A DNA stretch of 64,000 nt from Bacteroidales bacterium (lineage in GTDB: Bacteria > Bacteroidota > Bacteroidia > Bacteroidales > F082), in the NCBI GenBank assembly GCA_019454985.1, contig JACFNF010000008.1:1-64000 (forward strand), written 5' to 3'. A program made the position numbers and the translations under genes. Below are positions 16,080-24,720 of the stretch, piece after piece. Numbering within the stretch: position 1 is the stretch's first letter; each line of letters opens with the position of its first letter. The notes under the pieces are model-generated. The model saw only the letters and a program-made list of their open reading frames with translations, made no database searches and was not told the DNA's origin.

Positions 16080-17132
16080 ATGCAGACCGATTTCACAGAA
16101 GTGATACAGGCTTATGGCCTGCAACCAAACCATTGCAGCGTCCGGCCACTGGGTAACGGCCATATCAACCACACTTTTTTGGTTGAAACGACGAAATCGC
16201 AACGCTATGTACTTCAGCAGCTCAATACGGACATCTTTAAAAAACCGGAACAGATTGCACACAATTGGAAAATGGCTAAATCACACATCGAAAAGATAGC
16301 GCCTGATTATCCAATGATTGCATACACTCCTACCGTTAAGGGAGAGTTACTTTTTGTAGATTCAGACAATCAAACCTGGCGGATGACGAATTATTTCGAC
16401 CAGACGGTTTGCTTCGAAACACTCGACAATATTGATTTTGCATCCAAAACCGCCCGTGCTTTCGGGCGGTTTGCCGCATTGCTTTCGCAAATTGATGTAA
16501 ACCTGTTTTATGAAATTCTTCCCGATTTTCACAACCTCAATTACAGGCAAAAACAGTTTGATCAGGCCGTGGCACAAGCCTCGGCAGAACGGCTCAACGA
16601 GGCTGCCGGACTCATTGCGCGGCTGAATGCCAACCGATGGATAACTTCTTTTTACAACGAAGTGATTCATCGTCTGCCCCGACGAATTGTTCACATGGAC
16701 GCAAAAATCAGTAATGTTCTTTTCGATGTCCATCAACACGAAGTACGCTGCCTGATAGATCTTGACACTCTGATGCCAGCTACCCTGCTATCCGATGTTG
16801 GCGATATGATACGCAGCATGAGTTGTGCTGCAGCCGAAGACGAACGTGATCTGTCCATCATCAAGATAAGACCCGGTTTTGTGGAAGCGATTGTAAGTGG
16901 CTATGCCGCTGAAATAGATGATATTCAACCTATTGAAAAAAAGTTGCTGCCCTTTGGCGGGTTGATGTTGGTGTATATGCAGGCACTACGTTTTCTAACT
17001 GATTTCCTCGAAAACGACCACTATTACCACACCCGTTATCCGGGTCACAACCTTGACAGGGCCAGAAATCAGGAAACTTTGCTTTCTGAGCTGCTTTGCG
17101 AGCCGCTCATCTTTGGGAAATACCCATTCTGA
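16080..17132 (+). CDS. N-acetylhexosamine 1-kinase-like phosphotransferase (APH fold)
   Basis: A 350-residue protein of the aminoglycoside phosphotransferase/choline kinase fold. It has an N-terminal nucleotide lobe (PLGNGHINHTFLV), the catalytic HMDAKISNVLF (Brenner motif) near residue 215 and the metal-binding IDLDTLMPA. This arrangement matches NahK, which phosphorylates GalNAc/GlcNAc at C1 for salvage. The ATG at 16080 follows the GH109 stop by 14 nt, so the two are co-transcribed and probably act in sequence: release, then phosphorylation of N-acetylhexosamine. It ends 3 nt from the convergent regulator gene. Confidence 0.8.
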   Translation: MQTDFTEVIQAYGLQPNHCSVRPLGNGHINHTFLVETTKSQRYVLQQLNTDIFKKPEQIAHNWKMAKSHIEKIAPDYPMIAYTPTVKGELLFVDSDNQTWRMTNYFDQTVCFETLDNIDFASKTARAFGRFAALLSQIDVNLFYEILPDFHNLNYRQKQFDQAVAQASAERLNEAAGLIARLNANRWITSFYNEVIHRLPRRIVHMDAKISNVLFDVHQHEVRCLIDLDTLMPATLLSDVGDMIRSMSCAAAEDERDLSIIKIRPGFVEAIVSGYAAEIDDIQPIEKKLLPFGGLMLVYMQALRFLTDFLENDHYYHTRYPGHNLDRARNQETLLSELLCEPLIFGKYPF

Positions 17133-17135
17133 AGC

Positions 17136-17837
17136 TTATCCGCGCAGCGAGATATCTTTGAGTGTTTCCAGTTTCAAAATCTGGATTGATTTATTGTCCA
17201 ATGCAATAATTCCCTCATTTTCGAAATCTTTCAAAATACGGGTAACGCTTTCTTTGGTCATATTCGACATTTCACCCAGCTCGAGCCGCGACAAAGGAAG
17301 AACAAATTTTGTGGTTCTGAAAATCTCGTTGTATAAATAAAGGAGTGCATCGGCAAGTCGTCCGGGCATCTGCTTTTGTGTGAGACTGATTAAGCGATCG
17401 AAATTGGCAGCGCCATTACGATTGCAGTGACGTAGAATAGATTCGGCAAAATCAGGATTAAGGCGAATGACTTTCCGGGCATTCTCGGCTGAAACAAAAC
17501 AAACATGGGTCTTTTCCAAAGCCGTCACCGTGTAGTGATAGCGCATATCGGTGAACAATCCGGGGCCGCCAAACAGTTTCCAGGGAAGGATAATATCTAA
17601 AATCAGATTACGGCGATCGAAACCTTGGAGAAATAATTTCGCCATCCCGCCGGTTAACACCATCATATGAGTAGCAGAAGTGCCCTGTTTGACAATGGTC
17701 TCACCAGCATCAAACTGTACTTCAAACCTGCCCGAATTCATGATTGCAAGCTCTTCTTTGTTGAGTAAGCTGAACAAAGGCGAACGCTCGTTGCAGGTCT
17801 CACAGTTGATGCAGTTTTCCGATTTTACATTTAGCAT
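17136..17837 (-). CDS. Crp/Fnr-family regulator with N-terminal CxxCxxC
   Basis: A 233-residue regulator with a cyclic-nucleotide-type beta-roll (about 25-135), a dimerisation helix and a C-terminal winged helix-turn-helix (GEMSNMTKESVTRILKDFE, about 190-208). Unlike many Bacteroidota Crp proteins it has an N-terminal cluster Cys9, Cys12, Cys15 plus Cys113 in the beta-roll, the layout expected for an oxygen-labile [4Fe-4S] FNR. Neighbours are the nor operon and, 6 kb away, the cytochrome island with a perfect TTGAT-N4-ATCAA site. An O2/NO sensor is the best inference. Its own -7 box lies at 17873-17880. Confidence 0.9.
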   Translation of the reverse strand: MLNVKSENCINCETCNERSPLFSLLNKEELAIMNSGRFEVQFDAGETIVKQGTSATHMMVLTGGMAKLFLQGFDRRNLILDIILPWKLFGGPGLFTDMRYHYTVTALEKTHVCFVSAENARKVIRLNPDFAESILRHCNRNGAANFDRLISLTQKQMPGRLADALLYLYNEIFRTTKFVLPLSRLELGEMSNMTKESVTRILKDFENEGIIALDNKSIQILKLETLKDISLRG

Positions 17838-17872
17838 CTGAGAATAATCAAAAGAAATAGTGATACATCTTC

Positions 17873-17880
17873 CAAAAATA
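17873..17880 (-). promoter_or_regulatory. -7 box TATTTTTG for the Crp/Fnr gene
   Basis: The minus strand reads TATTTTTG, 35 nt before the ATG at 17837. The -33 region shows no TTTG at the standard distance. Confidence 0.55.
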
Positions 17881-18032
17881 AATGATTTATCTCATTTTCT
17901 TTTGCACAAAACTCCAATTTCGGTATTTAGGAGCAGTATAAATTTTATATATATGTATTTCAATTACTTATATTATCATAAATAATTGTTAAATATAAAT
18001 AAGTTTGATAGTACAAGGCCTTTAAGACGGTT

Positions 18033-19085
18033 TTAAAGGGAGTTTAAAAGCCGCTGTGCGGCATGAATAAACCCATCAATATCTTCGCGTTGGGTATCGA
18101 AAGAGCACATGAGCCGAACCTCATTTTTTGCCTCATTCCACACGTGGAAAAAGGTTTCCTTTTGCAACAGAGGAATGAGTTTTTCGGGCAAAATGGCAAA
18201 CACAGCATTGGCTTCGGTGGGGCGACTCAGCATGAGTCCTTCGACTGTTTCAATTTTTTGAGCCAACAAACGGGCCATCTCGTTGGCTTTTTGGGCATTT
18301 CGCAGCCAAAGATCCTGATGTAGATAAGCCATAAACTGTGCACTGATAAATCGTAGTTTACTTGCAAGTTGCATTCCTTGCTTTCGGTTGTATTCAAAAC
18401 CAATGGCCAATTCAGGTTTGATAAATACCACGGCTTCGCCAAACATCAGGCCATTTTTGGTTCCTCCAAAGGAGAGCACATCCACTCCTGTGTGGGTAAT
18501 CATTTCGGCAAGGCTACATCCTAGTGCAGCCGCAGCATTGGCAATCCGGGCGCCATCAACATGAAGAAACATGTCATGAGAATGTGCAAATTCGGCCAGC
18601 TCGCGTATTTCTTGGGGTTTATACAGTGTCCCCAGCTCGGTGGCCTGCGAAATAGTAATCAACTTAGGTTGGACATGATGCTGGAAACCCTTGCTACTCA
18701 GAAACGGTTCTACCAGTTCCGGCCGAAGCTTACCATCGGCACACTCTACCGTAAGGATTTTCCCGCCCAGAAAACGTTCGGGTGCCCCTCCTTCATCTTC
18801 GTTCAGATGGGCTGAACGGGGAGCAACGATAGCCTGCCAAGGCTGAAGCAAATGACTCACCGAAAGCACATTGGCTCCTGTTCCGTTGAACACGAAAAAG
18901 ACCTCACAATCTGCTTCAAATACTTCCTGAAACCGGTCTTTAACCTGTTGAAACAACGGGTCATTTTCGCCATAAGCAGGATGATGTAAATGATTGGCCT
19001 GTTGCAAAGCCTCCATGATTTCGGGACAGGCTCCCGACCAGTTATCGCTGGCAAAACTCTTTGTGCCGGATAGATGCAGTTTCAT
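18033..19085 (-). CDS. ltaE: Low-specificity L-threonine aldolase family, PLP enzyme
   Basis: A 350-residue fold-type I PLP enzyme (beta-eliminating lyase family). It shows SFASDNWSGACPEIM near the start, AYGENDPLFQQV, VDGARIANAAAALG, and the Schiff-base lysine in SFGGTKNGLMFGE. It cleaves threonine or allo-threonine to glycine and acetaldehyde. The ATG at 19085 is preferred to one 54 nt upstream, because conserved sequence begins there and a TAATTTTG -7 box lies 27 nt upstream. Confidence 0.9.
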   Translation of the reverse strand: MKLHLSGTKSFASDNWSGACPEIMEALQQANHLHHPAYGENDPLFQQVKDRFQEVFEADCEVFFVFNGTGANVLSVSHLLQPWQAIVAPRSAHLNEDEGGAPERFLGGKILTVECADGKLRPELVEPFLSSKGFQHHVQPKLITISQATELGTLYKPQEIRELAEFAHSHDMFLHVDGARIANAAAALGCSLAEMITHTGVDVLSFGGTKNGLMFGEAVVFIKPELAIGFEYNRKQGMQLASKLRFISAQFMAYLHQDLWLRNAQKANEMARLLAQKIETVEGLMLSRPTEANAVFAILPEKLIPLLQKETFFHVWNEAKNEVRLMCSFDTQREDIDGFIHAAQRLLNSL

Positions 19086-19112
19086 TTTGTTTTCCAAAGT
19101 TAAACGAATGGG

Positions 19113-19120
19113 CAAAATTA
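19113..19120 (-). promoter_or_regulatory. -7 box TAATTTTG for ltaE
   Basis: The minus strand reads TAATTTTG, a perfect TAnnTTTG match 27 nt before the ATG. A TTTG lies 16 bp further upstream, shorter than the usual 19-20. Confidence 0.55.
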
Positions 19121-19167
19121 ACGATAAACTGTAAGTCAAAATCCGGAGTTTTCCCGTAAACGATGCC

Positions 19168-19419
19168 TCAGGCCATCAGGAAAATTGCTGCTGAAATGAC
19201 AGCAATCAGGCAGAAAAGGGCAAAAATCCAAAAGCGATGTGCGAGATGCAACTCCATAAAAAAGCCGGCAACAATCATCACTTTGGTAATGGCCAGCAGC
19301 AACAGTATGCCGTGCCTGAGCGAACCATCGAACAAAGTGGCCGTCAGAGCCGTTGCTCCGCTCAGCAGAATCAACACAACAAGGGCGATAAGATTTCGAT
19401 AAATCAACTGTTTTGTCAT
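19168..19419 (-). CDS. norF: Small COX4-like subunit of the nor operon (NorF-like)
   Basis: An 83-residue protein with three membrane helices in the pattern of prokaryotic cytochrome oxidase subunit IV (first helix about 10-28, then GILLLLAITKVMIVAGFFMELHLAH, which spans two short segments). In nor clusters a protein of this size following norE is called NorF. Start at 19419, 2 nt after the norE stop. It helps assembly or activity of NO reductase in proteobacteria; direct evidence here is only size, helices and position. Confidence 0.75.
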   Translation of the reverse strand: MTKQLIYRNLIALVVLILLSGATALTATLFDGSLRHGILLLLAITKVMIVAGFFMELHLAHRFWIFALFCLIAVISAAIFLMA

Positions 19420-19421
19420 AA

Positions 19422-20000
19422 TCAGAAAAGATAAAGGACAGGGAATAACAAAAGCCAGATGAGATCGCACATATGCCAAAAAGCAGCTCCGGCTTCCAAA
19501 TCTTCGATTTTAACCGTTTCGGGGCGCAATTTCAATTGCCTTCCGATCACAAGGAGAATGACAATGCCGACAGCAACATGTACCAAATGAAAGCCGGTGA
19601 GAAGCCAATAGAAAGTAAAAAACATATTGGCTGACAGGGTGTAACCGGATTCAATTTTCCCAACATATTCTATTGATTTGATGAGGATAAAAAGCAACCC
19701 GCCGACCATAGCCAACCAAAGGAAATGATGCGCTTTGTGAAAAGAGCGGCTTTTGAAACGCAAGACCGACATGGCCATGAAATAACCGCTGGTGAGCAAC
19801 AAAAAAGTGTTCAGTGTGGCTAAACCGGCATTGAGCTCGGAGCGTGAACGACTGAAAGTGTCGGCCTCAACCGAATTGAAATAGGAATAAGCAATTAAGC
19901 CCAATCCAAAAGATACCAGCTCGATAAAGATGATAATCCACATAAGAATGCCGCCGGGCGGGTAAAGCAGTTTTTTGTAATTAATTGAATCTGCGTGCAT
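19422..20000 (-). CDS. norE: Cytochrome oxidase subunit III-like protein NorE
   Basis: A 192-residue membrane protein of the haem-copper oxidase subunit III family with five helices. It includes GLIAYSYFNSVEADTFSRSRSELN, read as two segments, FLLLTSGYFMAMSV and LTGFHLVHVAVG. No oxidase subunit I or II gene is nearby and it lies 4 nt after norD, so NorE (accessory to NO reductase) fits better than an aerobic oxidase subunit. Confidence 0.85.
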   Translation of the reverse strand: MHADSINYKKLLYPPGGILMWIIIFIELVSFGLGLIAYSYFNSVEADTFSRSRSELNAGLATLNTFLLLTSGYFMAMSVLRFKSRSFHKAHHFLWLAMVGGLLFILIKSIEYVGKIESGYTLSANMFFTFYWLLTGFHLVHVAVGIVILLVIGRQLKLRPETVKIEDLEAGAAFWHMCDLIWLLLFPVLYLF

Positions 20001-20004
20001 AACA

Positions 20005-21765
20005 TCAGAGTGATTTGATTTTTGTATAAAGTTTGACCAATGCGCGCAACAACTCGTTGGGGCTGGTCAGGATTTGGTAATGATTCTGACCAAACATCTG
20101 GGGTAAATAATAACGTGCCTGTGCTTCGATGGCTAAAGCAAACGTATGGATATCGGAGGCAGCCAGCTCGCGCAATGCCTGTTTCACGTCCTGAATGCCG
20201 TAGCGCCCTTCATATCTGTCGTAATCGTTTGGTTTTCCATCAGATACAAAGATGAGCCATTTGTTTTTTGTCGGACGGTTTTTGAGGAGTGTTCCGGCAT
20301 GTCGCACCGACACGCCAATGCGGGTGTAGCCCTGAGGCTCAAGCGCCCCAACCCGATTGCGACCGCGCACCCAGGTTTCATCAAAATCTTTGAGCATCAG
20401 AAATCGGCTTTGGTTGCGCGTATGCGACGAAAAACCGGCTATGGAAAAATCAATGCCGTATTCGTTCAGAATCTCGCCAAAAAGAATGGAAACCTGTTTT
20501 TCCACATCAATGACCCGGTTGCCCGCCGCATAACTATCGGTTGAAAGTGAGCTGTCGAGCAGCAACAAGATCGAGATGTCTTTTTCAGCCTTTTTGCTCG
20601 ATAAATAGATTTTCTCGTTCGGTGTGTGTTTGTTATAAAGGTCAATAAACATGTCCGTAACAAGGTCAATGTCAAACTCTTCGCCTTGTGTCTGAAGCCT
20701 TGTTTGTTTGCGTTTGTTGTTCACGTTTGCCAACATTTTGCGCAGTGCAACAAGTGTTTGACGGTTTTCCAACACCACATTCCTATAATAATCCGGGTTT
20801 ACCTGAACAGGTGACTCGGGAAAAAGTTTGCAGAAATCCGGTTTATATTTTCCTTTTTTGTAATCCCATTCATCGTAGGGAATAAAAAACCCACCCGGTT
20901 TATTGTCGGCACTCTCAGCCACACTGATGTTTTCGGCAAAATCAGACTGATAAACAGAATGGGTTGGGTCGTCAGCTCTGACGATGTATTTCATCTGCAG
21001 CTCATCGAGCGCTTCCTGGTGTTCCTCCAACTGATCCGAACCATCGAAGTCGCGCCACACTCCATCATACTCTTCAGCTGTTTCCACCTTTTCAAAGTTA
21101 TGGGTCATCACATAGTCTTCCTGACTTTTTTTATCTACTTTCAGCAGTTCCAATTCTTCTACTGCCTTTGTTTTGAGTGTGGTTTCGGCTTTATCGGCTT
21201 CGTTTTTCTTTTTTGGATCACCTGTACCATCCATTTCTTCCTGGAAATCAGGCAGTGTTTCATCCACCATCCATTTTCCGTACAGCCAATGTAAAAGATT
21301 TTTTGACGAGGCTGTTTCCATCTGCAGGATTTGTTGAAGCAGCGACTGATGAATCTCGGCCACGACCGGAAACTCTGATTGCAACTGATCAAGCACTTGC
21401 GGGGCTGTTTCAATGGCATGACGACGCGATTCCAACAGGGAATAATCTCCTTTTTCGTTCCAGTTCAGCCTTAATCGTCGTTGATGAACCATGTAAACAA
21501 TTCGGAAAATATACCATTGCCGGTTGGATGCTTGATCAGGAAATAAAGCAAATTCAGATGGCAGGAAAAAATGCAGCCCTTTGCAGCCGCCTTCTTCGGT
21601 AGCAGGTACGATTTCAATGGCTTCGCCCGTGAGTGCACGCGCCATTACTGTCAGCCGTGCCTGGATGTCGTCAAGAACAATTCTGCGGGCCAACACATCG
21701 CTGTCCTGCGTAGTTTTTTTGAAAAACCGGATTGCTTTTCCGAAAAGATATTCGTCGATAGCCAT
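20005..21765 (-). CDS. norD: Nitric oxide reductase activation protein NorD (VWA domain)
   Basis: A 586-residue cytoplasmic protein. The N-terminal two-thirds are helical and acidic; the C-terminal von Willebrand A domain (about 395-586) has a MIDAS-type DSSLSTD and FVSDGKPNDYD. NorD works with the NorQ AAA ATPase to insert or activate the non-haem iron centre in NorB. Length agrees with NorD of proteobacteria (about 600-640). It lies 33 nt after norQ. Confidence 0.93.
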   Translation of the reverse strand: MAIDEYLFGKAIRFFKKTTQDSDVLARRIVLDDIQARLTVMARALTGEAIEIVPATEEGGCKGLHFFLPSEFALFPDQASNRQWYIFRIVYMVHQRRLRLNWNEKGDYSLLESRRHAIETAPQVLDQLQSEFPVVAEIHQSLLQQILQMETASSKNLLHWLYGKWMVDETLPDFQEEMDGTGDPKKKNEADKAETTLKTKAVEELELLKVDKKSQEDYVMTHNFEKVETAEEYDGVWRDFDGSDQLEEHQEALDELQMKYIVRADDPTHSVYQSDFAENISVAESADNKPGGFFIPYDEWDYKKGKYKPDFCKLFPESPVQVNPDYYRNVVLENRQTLVALRKMLANVNNKRKQTRLQTQGEEFDIDLVTDMFIDLYNKHTPNEKIYLSSKKAEKDISILLLLDSSLSTDSYAAGNRVIDVEKQVSILFGEILNEYGIDFSIAGFSSHTRNQSRFLMLKDFDETWVRGRNRVGALEPQGYTRIGVSVRHAGTLLKNRPTKNKWLIFVSDGKPNDYDRYEGRYGIQDVKQALRELAASDIHTFALAIEAQARYYLPQMFGQNHYQILTSPNELLRALVKLYTKIKSL

Positions 21766-21798
21766 TGAACTCTTCTCCCAAAAATGTTCTTTTCCCGA

Positions 21799-22581
21799 CT
21801 ATAAAATCAGATTACTGAGGTCAGACAGCGCCTCGAGCACGTGTTCGTCGTCCGTAAGCGGCTCGATCACGGCCGAGCGAACGGCTATCCTTTTGGGCAA
21901 GCCCGAACGGATGAGCTTGGCAGCATCCACCAGTAGGCGAGTTGAAACGGTTTCGGCCAGACCAACCTCTTCCAGATTACGGATTTTCTGGCCTATTCTG
22001 ACAAGCTTTTCGGCCATCGTAGCTTCAATCCCGCTCTCGTTGACCAAGATTTCGATTTCAGCCTCTTTTTTCGGATAGCTGAATGGCAAGGCAACAAAAC
22101 GCTGACGTGTTGAAGGTTTCAGCTCTTTAAATCCTCGTTGATAGCCCGGATTGTAGGAAGCTACCAGCATAAAATCAGGATGTGCGGTGATGCTTTCGTT
22201 GAGTTTATCAATGAAAAGCATCCGCCGGAAGTCGGTCAAGGAGTGGATAGCCACAATAACGTCAGGGCGGGCTTCGGCCACCTCGTCAAGATAAATGATC
22301 GCCCCGCTGCGCACTGCCGTCGTAAGGGGGCCGTCGAGCCAAACAGTTTCGGAACCTTTGATGATGAAGCGACCGATGAGATCGGTAGCCGAAGTTTCTT
22401 CGTGGCAGCTCACGGTGATACTTTGTTTGCCAAGTGTATAAGCCATAAACTCCACAAAACGCGTTTTACCTGTACCCGTTGGCCCTTTGAGCAAGACCGG
22501 AAGATGGTTTTCGAAACAATGGCGAAAAACTTCAACCTCCTGTGCCGTAGGAAGATAAAACGGGATTTTTTCTTGTGTCAT
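21799..22581 (-). CDS. norQ: MoxR-type AAA ATPase NorQ (CbbQ/NirQ family)
   Basis: A 260-residue AAA+ ATPase with Walker A GPTGTGKT (about 34-41), Walker B IIYLDEV near residue 95 and a sensor-1 VASYNPGYQRG. The C-terminal CbbQ/NirQ extension is present. It partners with the VWA protein NorD as a remodelling pair for NorCB maturation. A strong hairpin lies between it and norB. Confidence 0.94.
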   Translation of the reverse strand: MTQEKIPFYLPTAQEVEVFRHCFENHLPVLLKGPTGTGKTRFVEFMAYTLGKQSITVSCHEETSATDLIGRFIIKGSETVWLDGPLTTAVRSGAIIYLDEVAEARPDVIVAIHSLTDFRRMLFIDKLNESITAHPDFMLVASYNPGYQRGFKELKPSTRQRFVALPFSYPKKEAEIEILVNESGIEATMAEKLVRIGQKIRNLEEVGLAETVSTRLLVDAAKLIRSGLPKRIAVRSAVIEPLTDDEHVLEALSDLSNLIL

Positions 22582-22613
22582 AAATAAGTTTTCAAAAAAG
22601 GAAAAGACAATAA

Positions 22614-22650
22614 AAAAGGAAGTGCAGTCGGGATGAACTGCACTTCCTTT
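22614..22650 (-). terminator. Intrinsic terminator or attenuator between norB and norQ
   Basis: A perfect 14-bp stem (22615-22628 with 22637-22650) encloses an 8-nt loop, and on the minus strand is followed by a T-run. It lies 13 nt after the norB stop and 33 nt before the norQ start, so most norCB transcripts should end here. Read-through would give lower norQDEF levels. Confidence 0.85.
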
Positions 22651-22662
22651 AGGTATTAAGGA

Positions 22663-24015
22663 TTAAGCTTTTTTCAAATTCTCTTCAAAGCCAATAGCTT
22701 CGTCGTTGGGTTTTCCAAAACGGAAGAACTCAATGATAAAGAGGGTGATTCCGGTAGAGAACATGGTGGCCATGAGAATGAGTACAAAGAAGTGAACTTC
22801 AATTTCTTTTTGTACTGCACCAAACTCAAGCCCCAATTTACGTTCGAGATATACCTGTGCAACGCCGGCTACACCAAATGCCAAGGTCATTCCGGCCATG
22901 CCAATATTCGACAGCCAATAAGCCAATTGTCCGTTCACCGTGTCATAGAGTTTGCGTCCGGTGAGATTGGGCAGGGCAAAGGTGATGAACGAAAACACAA
23001 TCATTCCGTAAGCGCCCCAGAAAGCCAAATGACCGTGCATGGCTGTAACGAGGGTGCCGTGAGTATATAAGTTTACTTGTGGCAAGGTGTGGGCCATCCC
23101 CAGCAATCCGGCGCCAACAAACGAAATGATGGCTGTGCCAAGAGTCCAGTAAAGAGCCAGTTTGTTCGGATGTTTTTTCTCGCCTTTGCGATACATTCCA
23201 ACGGCAAACAAAGCCATGGCCAGAAAAGCCAATGGCTCGAGCATCGAGAAGATACCACCAACGATAAGCCATATTTTCCCAACACCGATATAATAATAGT
23301 GGTGTCCGGTGCCAAGGATTCCCGAAAGGAAAGTAAGACCAATGATCACATAAAGCCATTTTTCGATGACTTCGCGGTCAACGCCGGTAAGTTTGATCAG
23401 CAGGAAAGCAAGGATACCACCCATGATGAGTTCCCAGACGCCTTCTACCCAGAGGTGAACTACCCACCAACGGAAAAATGAGTCGAGTGTTTGATTGTCG
23501 AACCAGATCATTCCGGGGAGATATAGCAAGGCAGCAAATAATAACCCCATTGCTAACACCAAGGCAGTGGTGGTTTTTTTCTTTCCTTTGTAAAGTGTGG
23601 CCAAAATCAGGCCTAAAAACAGCAACACATTGACCACTACGAGCCAGTCGAGCGGACGCGGAATTTCGAGAAACTTACGGCCTTCCCAATAATTGAGATG
23701 ATAGCCAACAATGGCGATAACTCCCACCACTAAAAACGAAATGAGCTGAACATAAGCCAGTTTAACATTTACCAATTCCTGTTGGGCTTCTTCAGGAATG
23801 ATGTAATATGCAGCGCCCATGAAGCCAAGCAACAACCATACAACCAACAGGTTGGTGTGTACGGCGCGGGCAGTATTAAACGGGGTTATGCTATGAAGCC
23901 CATCGTAACCCATATGGGCAAAACCCATGATAAACCCATAGATTATCTGGAGGCTCAGCAAAAGAATGGCCGAGGCAAAAAACCAGTAAGCAACTTTTTG
24001 TGATTTGTATTTCAT
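22663..24015 (-). CDS. norB: Nitric oxide reductase large subunit NorB
   Basis: A 450-residue haem-copper-superfamily catalytic subunit with twelve helices. All expected ligands are visible: His53 and His329 for haem b, His327 for haem b3, and His187, His238, His239 with Glu191 for the non-haem FeB, in HLWVEGVWE and GTGHHYYYIG. It reduces 2 NO to N2O at the inner membrane. It is the short, cytochrome c-dependent type (no quinol-oxidising N-terminal extension), and norC precedes it by 27 nt. Confidence 0.97.
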   Translation of the reverse strand: MKYKSQKVAYWFFASAILLLSLQIIYGFIMGFAHMGYDGLHSITPFNTARAVHTNLLVVWLLLGFMGAAYYIIPEEAQQELVNVKLAYVQLISFLVVGVIAIVGYHLNYWEGRKFLEIPRPLDWLVVVNVLLFLGLILATLYKGKKKTTTALVLAMGLLFAALLYLPGMIWFDNQTLDSFFRWWVVHLWVEGVWELIMGGILAFLLIKLTGVDREVIEKWLYVIIGLTFLSGILGTGHHYYYIGVGKIWLIVGGIFSMLEPLAFLAMALFAVGMYRKGEKKHPNKLALYWTLGTAIISFVGAGLLGMAHTLPQVNLYTHGTLVTAMHGHLAFWGAYGMIVFSFITFALPNLTGRKLYDTVNGQLAYWLSNIGMAGMTLAFGVAGVAQVYLERKLGLEFGAVQKEIEVHFFVLILMATMFSTGITLFIIEFFRFGKPNDEAIGFEENLKKA

Positions 24016-24042
24016 TGTAGTCAGTTTTTTTGGGTGAATAGA

Positions 24043-24468
24043 TTAACGCTTTACATCAGGTTTTGGCGGGAATCCGTTGAGGTCAGCCTCTCCGGCCCAT
24101 TTAAAAAACTCCACCATATCGCTGGCATCCTGATCCGAAAAGCCATAGGCCACCATTTTACGGCCACGAGGCATCCAAGGTGTTTTAGCCATAAGTACGG
24201 CTTTGATGTAAGCTTCGCCACGACGTTCCACAACTTTTGTCAACTCGGGAGCATAATAAGCGCCTTCGCCAAAAATGGAATGACAACCCATGCAGTTGTT
24301 TTCTTCCCAAAGTTCTTTCCCATGTACAACCTGTTCAGTCAGGTTTTGAGGATTGGTCTGTTTTGGAACCTCGTTGACCAACGAGTTCCACGACATTCCC
24401 AGAAAGATGGCAAACGTGACAAACGTGCCTCCCAGAAAAAATGCGCGTGCTTGTGATTTTGACAGCAT
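24043..24468 (-). CDS. norC: Nitric oxide reductase cytochrome c subunit NorC
   Basis: A 141-residue protein with an N-terminal membrane helix (about 10-28) and one CMGCH haem site (Cys59, Cys62, His63). WMPRGRKMVAYGFSD contains the Met axial ligand candidates. NorC passes electrons from periplasmic cytochrome c or copper proteins to NorB. It is first in the nor operon, with a candidate promoter 186 nt upstream, leaving a long untranslated leader. Confidence 0.95.
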   Translation of the reverse strand: MLSKSQARAFFLGGTFVTFAIFLGMSWNSLVNEVPKQTNPQNLTEQVVHGKELWEENNCMGCHSIFGEGAYYAPELTKVVERRGEAYIKAVLMAKTPWMPRGRKMVAYGFSDQDASDMVEFFKWAGEADLNGFPPKPDVKR

Positions 24469-24653
24469 AATGAATTGATTTTAGGTTCGATATGTGAATT
24501 AAGGTAATGAACGATATTATTTTTGCCCAATCCGAAAATCTCATTCCTATTCTTTGGTTTTCAGTAAATCATCCACCGGTTCTGATACTCGTCAGCTTCA
24601 GTCAAGGAAACCTAATTGATAGGCGGTTTACGGATTTAAGCACTTTAATACCG

Positions 24654-24661
24654 CAAAGATA
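24654..24661 (-). promoter_or_regulatory. Candidate -7 box TATCTTTG for the nor operon
   Basis: The minus strand reads TATCTTTG, a perfect TAnnTTTG match, with TTGT about 17 bp upstream. It lies 186 nt before the norC ATG and just beyond the rlmN stop, implying a long leader that could carry NO- or oxygen-linked control. I found no FNR palindrome here. Confidence 0.5.
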
Positions 24662-24720
24662 TAAACTTTTCGTTTGGAACAACCAAGGCGTCATTTTTTC
24701 CTTTGACCTGGCGAATTGGT

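Noticed and set aside
19168..20000. Aerobic cytochrome oxidase subunits III and IV
   Set aside because: No subunit I or II genes are near, while norD, norQ, norB and norC adjoin, so NorE/NorF is the better reading.
24518..24525. Plus-strand TATTTTTG octamer upstream of rlmN
   Set aside because: No plus-strand gene follows, so it is probably chance in AT-rich spacer.
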